This document shows positions 23,452 to 29,859 of a stretch of 32,961 bases of DNA, piece by piece. This DNA is from Actinobacteria bacterium Ga0077541 (GTDB lineage Bacteria > Actinomycetota > Thermoleophilia > Miltoncostaeales > Miltoncostaeaceae), in the NCBI GenBank assembly GCA_001464995.1, contig LNEQ01000215.1, positions 1 through 32,961 of the forward strand. The letters run 5' to 3'. Both the position numbers and the translations under genes were made by a program. Positions within the stretch are counted from its first letter, which is position 1. Each line of letters opens with the position of its first letter. The notes below the pieces were generated by a model that was not told where the DNA came from, did not search any database, and was given only the letters and a program-made list of their open reading frames with translations.

Positions 23452-24561
23452 TCAGTAGGGCGAGTCGGGCTGGCGGTCGTTGTTGCCGCCGCCGCCCACC
23501 AGGGCCGGCTCGGGGACGGGCTCGGCCGCCGGCGGGGCCGCCTCGGCGGCGCCGCCCCAGGTCTGCACGCCCAGCTTGTGGAAGCCGCGCACGTTGTTGA
23601 GCCGGGCGTCCCGGCCGCGCTCCATCGGCAGCACCCGGCCGTCGAGCAGCGGCGTCAGGTAGGGCGCAAGGACCGCGCCCCCTCCGCCGGTGATGACGAT
23701 CGCGTCCATGTCCCACTCGTCGGCCCACAGGCGGTTCGCGTCGGCCGCGATGTCGGAGGCCAGCTGGTTCATGACGTGCTCGATCAGCTTGCTGAGGTCG
23801 AAGCTCTCGCCGCGGATCTTGATGCGCCCCTCCTGCATGGCGTCGTAGAGGCGGTAGAGCTCGACGCCGACGCCGCTCTTCTCGCGGATCTTGCCCGCGA
23901 TCGTCGCGAACGCCCGGCCGACGCCGGTCTCGGTGCTCTGGCTGGCGCGCTCGAGGAAGGTGCCGCGGTCGGAGACCGTCAGATCGGAGGTCTGGAAGCC
24001 GACGTCCACGACGCCGATCTTCTGCTGGAGCGTGGCCTGGTCGCCGACGCCACCGGCACCGTCGAGCACCATGTCGTAGACCGAGCCGAAGGGCTGGGGG
24101 ATGACGGTGACCTCGGCGAAGTCGAGCACCTGGCGCTCGCGCCGTCCGTCGGGGCCGATCGTGGTGAGCACGTGGCGGCCGCGCAGGATCCGCGCCAGCT
24201 CGTCGGCCTTGTCGCGGTAGGTCGAGATCGGCAGGCCGGTGACGACGCCGATCGGCCGGCCGGGCTCGGCGAGGTCGGAGGCGACCGCCAGGGCGAGCAC
24301 CTTGGCCGACTCGGCGATGAAGCGGTCCTGGTCGAGGGTGAACGACCGCAGGCTGCTCTGGCGCTCGGCCAGGTCGCCGGCGAAGACGGCGTGGTCGTCG
24401 AGCTCGATGTGGAGGTGGTCGCTACCGGGCCGGGCGACGGACATCGGGGCGCCGAGGCGGTCCTCGACGGCCTCGCCGATGACCGACTTGACGATCAGCG
24501 ACCGCTGGCCGTCGGTCGCCTTGGTGAATCCGAATCCGAGATCGATACCGAGGATCTGCAT
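23452..24561 (-). CDS. ParM-like bacterial actin
   Basis: 369 residues. Actin-ATPase fold landmarks: phosphate-1 loop ILGIDLGFGFTKATDG, phosphate-2 loop IGVVDVGFQTSDLTV, adenosine motif IVITGGGGAVLAPYL, and a connecting GVVTGLPISTYRDKADEL that matches ParM/StbA/Alp-type proteins more than MreB or FtsA. Near the end RLNNVRGFHKLGVQTWG is typical of the ParM group (ANxxGFxxxG), then a Pro/Ala tail. Members form filaments that move plasmids or organise cell components. No ParR-like partner or parC-like iteron is beside it. An AGGAG ribosome site is 9-10 nt before ATG 24561. Confidence 0.82.
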   Translation of the reverse strand: MQILGIDLGFGFTKATDGQRSLIVKSVIGEAVEDRLGAPMSVARPGSDHLHIELDDHAVFAGDLAERQSSLRSFTLDQDRFIAESAKVLALAVASDLAEPGRPIGVVTGLPISTYRDKADELARILRGRHVLTTIGPDGRRERQVLDFAEVTVIPQPFGSVYDMVLDGAGGVGDQATLQQKIGVVDVGFQTSDLTVSDRGTFLERASQSTETGVGRAFATIAGKIREKSGVGVELYRLYDAMQEGRIKIRGESFDLSKLIEHVMNQLASDIAADANRLWADEWDMDAIVITGGGGAVLAPYLTPLLDGRVLPMERGRDARLNNVRGFHKLGVQTWGGAAEAAPPAAEPVPEPALVGGGGNNDRQPDSPY

Positions 24562-24731
24562 GGGGGAGGTCTCCTGGCTGCGGGGGGTCCGAGCCTATGA
24601 GCGCCCCCCGCCGGCTGACTGCTCCCCGGAAGACCTGCGCCCCACTGGCCGATGGTGTGGTTCCTGCGGCCTGAGAACGCCTTCGTCATGCGGTTCTCGC
24701 AACTTTCACCAAGAACGCCGCGCCAAACCTC
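24562..24731. other. 170-bp spacer upstream of the actin gene and downstream of the ABC operon
   Basis: On the minus strand it holds the actin gene's ribosome site and a candidate -10, TAGGCT (24598-24593). Less GC-rich sequence near 24673-24719 contains GAGAAC (24673-24678) and GTTCTC (24693-24698), which could form a weak stem after the ABC operon stop at 24732, and the 8-mer AGAACGCC twice (24674, 24712). No gene is supported here. Confidence 0.4.
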
Positions 24732-25523
24732 TCAAACGCGCACCTGGTCGATCAGGATGTCCTGTACGTGGTCGCGCAGATCGAGGAACAGCGGGTCGCG
24801 CGTGATCGCCGGCCCGCGGTCGGCGGGCAGGGGCACCGGCACCTCGGCGGCGACCCGCCCCGGATGCGAGGTGAGCACGTACACCCGCCCGGCCAGGTAG
24901 ACGGCCTCCTCGACGTCGTGGGTCACCATCAGGATCGTGGTGCCGATGTCGCGCCAGACGCCGAGCAGGAAGTCGCGCATCACCCGCTTGGTCTGGGCGT
25001 CGAGGGCGCCGAAGGGCTCGTCGAGCAGCAGGATGTCCGGCCGCGGCGCCAGGGCCCGGGCGATCGCCACCCTCTGGCGCATCCCGCCCGAGAGCTCGCG
25101 CGGGATGCGGTCGGCCCAGGCCGCCAGCCCCATGATCGCGATCAGCTCGTCCACGCGCTCGCGGCGCTCGGCACGCGGAACGCGGGCGGTCTCGAGGCCG
25201 AAGGCGATGTTCTCGGCGACGGTCTTCCAGGGGAAGAGGCTGTATCCCTGGAACACCATGCCGCGGTCCGCGCCCGGCCCCACGACGGCCTCCCCGTCGA
25301 TCTCCACCCGGCCCGCGTCGGCGGGCTCGAGTCCGCCGACCACGTTGAGCAGCGTCGACTTGCCGCACCCCGAGGCGCCCACGATGCACACCAGCTCGCC
25401 GGCGCTGACGCGCAGGTCGATGCCGTCGATCGCCGTGACGGCGGGCCGGCGGCGCGAGCCGGGGAAGGTCTTGACGAGCCCCTCGATCTCCAGCTTCTCG
25501 GGGCGGACGATGGTGAGGCTCAT
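24732..25523 (-). CDS. ABC transporter ATPase, nitrate/sulfonate/taurine type
   Basis: 263 residues with canonical motifs: Walker A GASGCGKSTLLN, Q-loop MVFQGYSLFPWKTV (the FQ..LFPW form of SsuB/TauB/NrtD), signature LSGGMRQRVAIARAL, Walker B DILLLDEPFGALD and switch His in MVTHDVEEAV. It energises the adjacent permease on the cytoplasmic face. ATG 25523 shares ATGA with the permease stop. It is the last gene of the operon starting at the substrate-binding lipoprotein. The substrate cannot be fixed from the ATPase, but context with urea/guanidine carboxylase genes suggests uptake of a nitrogenous compound. Confidence 0.92.
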   Translation of the reverse strand: MSLTIVRPEKLEIEGLVKTFPGSRRRPAVTAIDGIDLRVSAGELVCIVGASGCGKSTLLNVVGGLEPADAGRVEIDGEAVVGPGADRGMVFQGYSLFPWKTVAENIAFGLETARVPRAERRERVDELIAIMGLAAWADRIPRELSGGMRQRVAIARALAPRPDILLLDEPFGALDAQTKRVMRDFLLGVWRDIGTTILMVTHDVEEAVYLAGRVYVLTSHPGRVAAEVPVPLPADRGPAITRDPLFLDLRDHVQDILIDQVRV

Positions 25524-26425
25524 GCGCGGGCCCACGGGGCGGCGCGGCGGCGCAGGGCGCGCAGCGCGAGGTCGCTGACGACGCCGATGATCCCGAAGAT
25601 GATCAGGATCGCGAACATCTCGTCGATCTGGCGGAAGCGCTGGGCCCGGACGATCCGGAAGGCCAGGCCCTCCTCGGCGGCCAGCAGCTCGGCGACGACC
25701 AGGATCGACCATGCCGCCGCCAGGTTGATCCGGGCGACGTCGATGATGCCGGGCAGGGAGTGGGGGAGCACCACCCGGCGCAGCACGGTGAGCCTGCCGG
25801 CACCCAGCGTGTAGGAGGCGTTGATGATCTCGCGCGGCACCGCGCGCGCCACGTCGGCCACCATCAGGAGGTTGAAGAAGACCGAGCCGAGGACGATCAG
25901 CGTGATCTTCGGCGTCTCGTCGATCCCCAGCCAGAAGAGCATGAGCGGCACCAGCGCCGTGGCGGGGATGTAGCGCATGAAGCCGGTCGGCGGCTCGAGG
26001 AACGCCTCGACCGACCGGAAGGTGCCCATGCCCAGGCCGAGGACGATCGCGATCGCCATGCTGATCGTGTACCCGATCAGGATGCGGCGGCTCGACGCCC
26101 AGAAGTCGCCCAGCAGCACCCCGTCGTCGTGGAGGCGCATCGCGCCCTGCCACGTCTCTGCCGGGCTCGGGACGATCAGGTCGCCCGACGATCCGCTCGA
26201 GATCAGCAGCCAGAGCAGGATCGGCGTGGCCAGGCCCGCGGCCATGAGCCCGATCCGCCACGCCGCCGGGATGTCGTCGCGCACGCGCAGCAACGCGTGC
26301 TGGCGGCGGCCCCGCGTGCCGCGGCGCTGGGCGCCGAGCGTGCGGCGCCACTGGATGACGGTGCGCCGCTCCCCGGGGGGAGCGGCGCCCGTCGTCGTGC
26401 CCGTGTCGTCCTTCAGGGGCGGCAT
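25520..26425 (-). CDS. ABC transporter permease, nitrate/sulfonate/taurine type
   Basis: 301 residues with about six membrane helices. The ILIGYTISMAIAIVLGLGMG start of the transmembrane domain, PATALVPLMLFWLGIDETPK (the ALxPLxxxWFGxGxxxK region) and the EAA-like loop ASYTLGAGRLTVLRRVVLP are diagnostic of SsuC/TauC/NrtB permeases. The N-terminal 60 residues are hydrophilic and basic. It begins at ATG 26425, 17 bp after the lipoprotein stop, and overlaps the ATPase by 4 bp. It should form a homodimeric channel served by the ATPase and the lipoprotein. Confidence 0.92.
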   Translation of the reverse strand: MPPLKDDTGTTTGAAPPGERRTVIQWRRTLGAQRRGTRGRRQHALLRVRDDIPAAWRIGLMAAGLATPILLWLLISSGSSGDLIVPSPAETWQGAMRLHDDGVLLGDFWASSRRILIGYTISMAIAIVLGLGMGTFRSVEAFLEPPTGFMRYIPATALVPLMLFWLGIDETPKITLIVLGSVFFNLLMVADVARAVPREIINASYTLGAGRLTVLRRVVLPHSLPGIIDVARINLAAAWSILVVAELLAAEEGLAFRIVRAQRFRQIDEMFAILIIFGIIGVVSDLALRALRRRAAPWARA

Positions 26426-26441
26426 CGCTCGACCCCGGGGG

Positions 26442-27473
26442 TCACTCGCCTCCGCTCGCGTCGGCCGCGGCCCTCGTGAACGAGTCGGAGAAGAGCCCGG
26501 TGAGATCGGCCTCCTCGCGCGTCAGCCCCGACGAGACGAGGAACGGGTTGATCTTGCGCGCCGTGTTCGGCAGCGAGGTGGGCTCGGACGAGTCGGCGAA
26601 GGCCTCGAGCGCCGCCGCGGCGTCGAGGATCTGCGTGCCCTCGGCGTAGGTCGCGTACTCGGCCGGGGTCACGCCGGCCTTCTCGGCCATGATCGCCGTC
26701 GTCTCCTCGGGGTTCGCCTCGATGTAGGCGAGCGTCTCGTACCAGGCGTCCACGATCTTCTGGACGTCGTCGGGGCGCTCGGCGACGAGGTCGCTCGAGA
26801 GGACGATGTGGTCGGAGATGCTTCCGGGGAAGTCGGCGGAGCTGAACAGCACCTTCGATCCCGGCCGCTTGAGCGCCTCGGTGGTGAACGGCGCGAAGAC
26901 GCCCACGCCGTCGAACTGGCCGCCCGCGAAGCCGGCCGCCGCGGCGTCGGTGAGCACGCCGCGGAACTCGATGTCGTCCTCGCCGAGCCCGACCGACTCC
27001 AGGCCCTGCAGGAGGAGGAAGTGGTCCACCACTCCGGCCTCGGCCGCCACGGTCCTGCCCTTCAGGTCCTCGATCGTGTCGATCGACCCGTCGACGATGA
27101 TCGCGTCGTTGCCCGCCGAGAAGTCGGTGTTGACCACGATTGCGGCCTTCTGGCCGGCGGCGACCCCGGCCATCGTGTCGTTGAGGGTCTGCGTGTTGCC
27201 GTCGATCTGCCCCGCCGTGAACGCGTCGATCGAGGCGATGTAGTCGGTGAAGAAGCGGAGCTCGACGTCGACGCCCGCCTCCTCGAAGAAGCCCTTCTCC
27301 TCGGCGACCGCGAGCGGGAACCAGCCCGGCCAGGCGCTGTAGCCGAGGGTGATCGTGGGTCCGGCGGCCGTGGTGCCGGCGGCGGCCTCGTCGTCGTCGC
27401 CTCCGCACGCGGACGCCCCGAGGGCCAGGGCGGCCACGAGGCCGGCGAGCAGTGGGATGCGCAGGAATCTCAT
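26442..27473 (-). CDS. Substrate-binding lipoprotein of the same ABC transporter
   Basis: 343 residues. A signal peptide MRFLRIPLLAGLVAALALG ends in lipobox ASAC, so Cys at residue 23 is the lipidated residue. NMT1/SsuA-like features follow: TITLGYSAWPGWFPLAVAEE, GFFEEAGVDVELRFF, a YIASIDAFTAGQID segment, and the DLKGRTVAAEAGVVDH loop. This family binds nitrate, taurine, pyrimidine precursors and similar small molecules. Acidic DDDE residues follow the Cys. GAGG lies 7 nt before the ATG. A candidate operator and -10 are at 27531-27553. Placement next to DUF1989/carboxylase genes argues for guanidine, urea or a related compound as ligand; this is inference. Confidence 0.9.
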   Translation of the reverse strand: MRFLRIPLLAGLVAALALGASACGGDDDEAAAGTTAAGPTITLGYSAWPGWFPLAVAEEKGFFEEAGVDVELRFFTDYIASIDAFTAGQIDGNTQTLNDTMAGVAAGQKAAIVVNTDFSAGNDAIIVDGSIDTIEDLKGRTVAAEAGVVDHFLLLQGLESVGLGEDDIEFRGVLTDAAAAGFAGGQFDGVGVFAPFTTEALKRPGSKVLFSSADFPGSISDHIVLSSDLVAERPDDVQKIVDAWYETLAYIEANPEETTAIMAEKAGVTPAEYATYAEGTQILDAAAALEAFADSSEPTSLPNTARKINPFLVSSGLTREEADLTGLFSDSFTRAAADASGGE

Positions 27474-27530
27474 GGGCGGACCTCGTGCGTCGGAGTGCGG
27501 CCGGTCGGCCGCGACCGGGCGGTGGCCCGG

Positions 27531-27553
27531 GCTTTCGATAACGTATTGACAGC
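27531..27553. promoter_or_regulatory. Candidate TetR operator A, upstream of the ABC operon
   Basis: A 23-bp imperfect palindrome (8 of 11 positions symmetrical) with core TTTCGAT (27533-27539), N6, TTGA (27546-27549). It is the most AT-rich part of this spacer. The minus-strand hexamer TACGTT (27545-27540) inside it could be the -10 of the transporter operon, about 67 nt upstream of the ATG, so a bound repressor would block it. The same core with the same spacing occurs at 28411-28433. Confidence 0.55.
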
Positions 27554-27633
27554 TCCGGGCGGGCGAGTCGGCCCCAGGGTGGAAGAACGGCGCCCGCGCT
27601 TGGCCCCCGTGGCGGGGTCCGGAGCGGAGCCGC

Positions 27634-28350
27634 TCAGGCGGGGTCGCGCTCGCGGGCTTCGGTGCGCAGCGCGGCCAGCCGCGCACGCTCGCGCAGGAGC
27701 CCGCCGACCGCGAGGTCGGCGGAGAAGGTCGCGACCTGCTCGGGTTCGTAGCCGTCGTCCTCGAGCTGGCCGAGCGCGCCGACGGGGCGATGCCAGTTCT
27801 GGGTGGCCTCGTCGTTCGCCAGCAGCGTGAGCGCCGCGAGGCGGGGGTCGACATCCACCAGCTCGCCGGCCGCGATACCCTCGCGCACCAGCTCCTCCAC
27901 GGCCCGGTTCAGCGCGCGGCGCTCCTGCCAGAAGCGGGCGAAGCGCTCCTCCTGGAGCGCGGACAGGCGCGAGATCTCGTTGATGTCGTACGGGAAGGCG
28001 CAGAGCTGCAGCACGTCGAGCCGGATGAGCCGGTAGAGGCGCAGCGCGGGCGGGCCGCCCTCGGCGTTGACGCGCGCGAGCTGGTCGAGGACCACCCGGT
28101 TCACGCTGCCGAGGATCTCCTCGAGGATCGCCTCCTTGTCGCGGAAGTAGTAGTAGACCGACGACTGGCGCAGTCCCGAGCGCCGGGCGATCTCGCTCAT
28201 GGTCGTGCCCGCGACCCCGCGCTCGGCGAACAGGCGGCTGGCGACCGCCACGATCTCCTCGCGCGGCTCGCGCTCGAGCGGGCGGTCGTCGGCGCGCGGG
28301 CGTCCGGTGCGCGGCCGGGGGGGCTCCTCGTGGGTCGCGCCGGCCTCCAT
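27634..28350 (-). CDS. TetR-family transcriptional regulator
   Basis: 238 residues. The DNA-binding domain is clear: REEIVAVASRLFAERGVAGT, then TMSEIARRSGLRQSSVYYYF and RDKEAILEEIL, the TetR HTH with the YYYF signature. The C-terminal part is an all-helical ligand domain that is not conserved in sequence. ATG 28350 is chosen over GTG 28359 because TAGAGT lies 7 nt upstream of it. The N-terminus (MEAGATHEEPPRPRTGRPRA) is the usual disordered basic arm. The gene lies between the transporter operon and the DUF1989/carboxylase operon and is flanked by two matching palindromes, so it probably controls both in response to a nitrogen compound. Confidence 0.88.
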   Translation of the reverse strand: MEAGATHEEPPRPRTGRPRADDRPLEREPREEIVAVASRLFAERGVAGTTMSEIARRSGLRQSSVYYYFRDKEAILEEILGSVNRVVLDQLARVNAEGGPPALRLYRLIRLDVLQLCAFPYDINEISRLSALQEERFARFWQERRALNRAVEELVREGIAAGELVDVDPRLAALTLLANDEATQNWHRPVGALGQLEDDGYEPEQVATFSADLAVGGLLRERARLAALRTEARERDPA

Positions 28351-28357
28351 GGCGGCC

Positions 28358-28363
28358 ACTCTA
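28358..28363 (-). promoter_or_regulatory. Leaderless-type -10 of tetR
   Basis: Minus-strand TAGAGT, 7-nt spacer GGCCGCC, then ATG 28350. It decides the start codon. No ribosome site is present. Confidence 0.5.
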
Positions 28364-28373
28364 CGCCGGGGGC

Positions 28374-28402
28374 TTGACGGCCGCGCTCGCGTCGCGCAGG
28401 CT
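28374..28402 (+). promoter_or_regulatory. Weak candidate promoter of the DUF1989/carboxylase operon
   Basis: TTGACG (28374-28379), 17-bp spacer, CAGGCT (28397-28402). The -35 is good, the -10 weak. A start near 28410 would place operator B exactly at the transcription start. Confidence 0.35.
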
Positions 28403-28410
28403 AGAGGAGC

Positions 28411-28433
28411 AGTTTCGATGCGTCCTTGAAACT
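28411..28433. promoter_or_regulatory. Candidate TetR operator B, upstream of the DUF1989/carboxylase operon
   Basis: AGTTTC (28411-28416) and GAAACT (28428-28433) are perfect inverted arms. The core reads TTTCGAT (28413-28419), N6, TTGA (28426-28429), identical in bases and spacing to operator A, and the total length and symmetry (23 bp, 8 of 11) agree. It lies 15 bp before the ribosome site of the first gene. A leader hairpin is an alternative reading. Confidence 0.55.
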
Positions 28434-28447
28434 TCCCGGCAGTCCCC

Positions 28448-28452
28448 AGGAG
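28448..28452 (+). promoter_or_regulatory. Ribosome binding site deciding a TTG start
   Basis: AGGAG followed by 5 nt (CCACG) and TTG 28458. No ATG or GTG in this frame is near the conserved N-terminus, so this site is the main evidence for the start. Confidence 0.65.
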
Positions 28453-28457
28453 CCACG

Positions 28458-29240
28458 TTGTCCCTCACCTCGAGTACCCATGGGGCCCGGGACCACGCCC
28501 GGGCGCAGGCCGGCCGCCGCGTCACGAGCCAGCCCACCGTCCCGGCGTCCGCGGCCGCCGACCCGCCGGCCGGGATCGCCCCGGAGCGGCTGATCTGGGA
28601 GGAGACGCTCGGCGACGGCGCCTACTGCGCCCACCGGCTCCCCCGGGGGGCCCGGCTGCGCCTCTCCGATGTGGCCGGCGACGCCTGCGCCACCCTGATG
28701 CTGCACAGCGCGCACGGGCCGGCGGAGCGCCTCAACGTCGCCGACACCGTGAAGGTGCAGTGGACGGCCTACCTGGGCCCCGGATCCCTGCTCCTGTCCG
28801 GCATGGGGCGGGTGCTGATGACGCTCGAGGAGGACACGAGCGCCCGTCACGACGCGCTCTGCGGGCCGCATCCGGCATCGCGCGCCCGCCTGCTGCTGGC
28901 CATGGCCAAGCACGGCCTCGGGCGTCGCGACCTGCCGCCCGCCCTGACGCTGTTCACCGGGGTCCGGGTCGCGTCCGACGGCGGCCTGGTCTTCGAGGGC
29001 GGGGCCGCCCCCGGCCGGCACGTCACGCTGCGCGCCGAGCAGGACGTGCTGGTGTCGCTGGTCAACGCGCCGCACCGGCTGGACGTGCGCGAGGGCCACT
29101 CCTGCAGCCCGCTCAGGGTGACCGCGTGGGAGGGTCCGCCCACCGCCCCCGACGACCCGCTGCGGTCGGCGACGCCCGAGCGCCTACGGGCGTTCGAGAA
29201 CACCGAGGACCACCTCCGCGGTCTGGGCGTGCGCCCGTGA
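28458..29240 (+). CDS. DUF1989 protein, urea-carboxylase-associated UAAP1 type (carboxyguanidine deiminase subunit)
   Basis: About 260 residues from TTG 28458. The UAAP1 pattern is visible: GDGAYCAHRLPRGARLRLSD, ACATLMLHSAHGPAERLNVA, DTVKVQWTAYLGPGSLLLSG, MGRVLMTLEEDTSARHDALCG and VLVSLVNAPHRLD. DUF1989 pairs encoded next to such carboxylases were annotated as urea-associated proteins, and characterised pairs act together as carboxyguanidine deiminase, turning carboxyguanidine into allophanate with release of ammonia. The gene stop shares GTGA with the UAAP2 gene. The first 40 residues are not conserved-looking and the true start could be a little downstream. Pathway assignment depends on its partner, which is broken here. 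Confidence 0.82.
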   Translation: MSLTSSTHGARDHARAQAGRRVTSQPTVPASAAADPPAGIAPERLIWEETLGDGAYCAHRLPRGARLRLSDVAGDACATLMLHSAHGPAERLNVADTVKVQWTAYLGPGSLLLSGMGRVLMTLEEDTSARHDALCGPHPASRARLLLAMAKHGLGRRDLPPALTLFTGVRVASDGGLVFEGGAAPGRHVTLRAEQDVLVSLVNAPHRLDVREGHSCSPLRVTAWEGPPTAPDDPLRSATPERLRAFENTEDHLRGLGVRP

Positions 29241-29859
29241 GCGCCGCGCCGCCCGGCCGGATCGTGCGCGACGAGGTGGTGCCGGCGCGGGTTCCCTGGT
29301 CGGGCGTCGTGCGGGCCGGCCAGACCCTCCGGATCATCGACCTCGGCGGCAACCAGGCCGTCGATTGCATCCTCTACCGCGCCGACGACCCGTCCGAGCG
29401 CTACAGCGCGCCCGACACGATCGCCGAGCAGGGCAACATCTTCCTCACCACCGGCTCGCGCCTGCTGTCGGACGAGGGCGCGGTGATGATGGTCATCACC
29501 GACGACACCTGCGGCCGCCACGACACCATCGGCGGCGCCTGCAGCCAGGAGTCGAACACCCTCCGCTACGGCCACCACACCAAGCAAACTTCCTCGTCGC
29601 GCACTCCCCGCGCGAGATGGGCCGGCGCGACATGGTCAGCAACATCAACTGGTTCATGAACGTGCCGGTGGAGGAGGACGGGACGCTCGGGATCGTGGAC
29701 GGCATCTCCGCGCCGGGCCTGTACGTGGACCTGCGCGCCGAGATGGACACGCTCGTCGTGATCTCGAACTGCCCGCAGGTCAACAACCCCTGCAACGGGT
29801 TCGACCCCACGCCGGTCCGGCTGGTGGTCACCGATCCCGAGCCGGTCGCTGGTGCCTGA
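29237..29859 (+). pseudogene. Frameshifted DUF1989 protein, UAAP2 type
   Basis: From GTG 29237 the frame encodes the UAAP2 hallmarks LRIIDLGGNQAVDCILYRAD, ERYSAPDTIAEQGNIFLTTG and DDTCGRHDTIGGACSQESN up to RYGHHTK (AAG at 29582-29584). That frame then turns to unrelated sequence and stops at 29659. The rest of the domain continues one frame over from AAC 29587: NFLVAHSPREMGRRDMVSNI, NWFMNVP, GISAPGLYVDLRAEMDTLVV and [20 protein letters not shown], ending at 29859. Family members have about seven more residues between these points, including a conserved Cys-containing His-rich segment (of the HSCRD or HQHAC kind); the missing length and phase fit a deletion of about 19 bp. Flanking sequence is otherwise intact, so the break looks recent, or is an assembly error. 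Confidence 0.8.

Noticed and set aside
24673-24719. The twice-occurring AGAACGCC as an attachment site or centromere repeat
   Set aside because: Only two 8-bp copies 38 bp apart, no integrase or ParR gene near, and no further copies; chance is a sufficient explanation.
28360-28457. A guanidine-I (ykkC) riboswitch upstream of the DUF1989/carboxylase operon
   Set aside because: The spacer is only about 100 bp and the conserved ykkC loop sequences are not visible. A palindrome that matches the one upstream of the ABC operon is a better reading.
29579-29592. Programmed -1 frameshifting in the UAAP2 gene
   Set aside because: The sequence at the join lacks a heptamer of the X-XXY-YYZ type, and residues conserved in the family are missing at the join, which a frameshift cannot restore. 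A deletion explains both facts.
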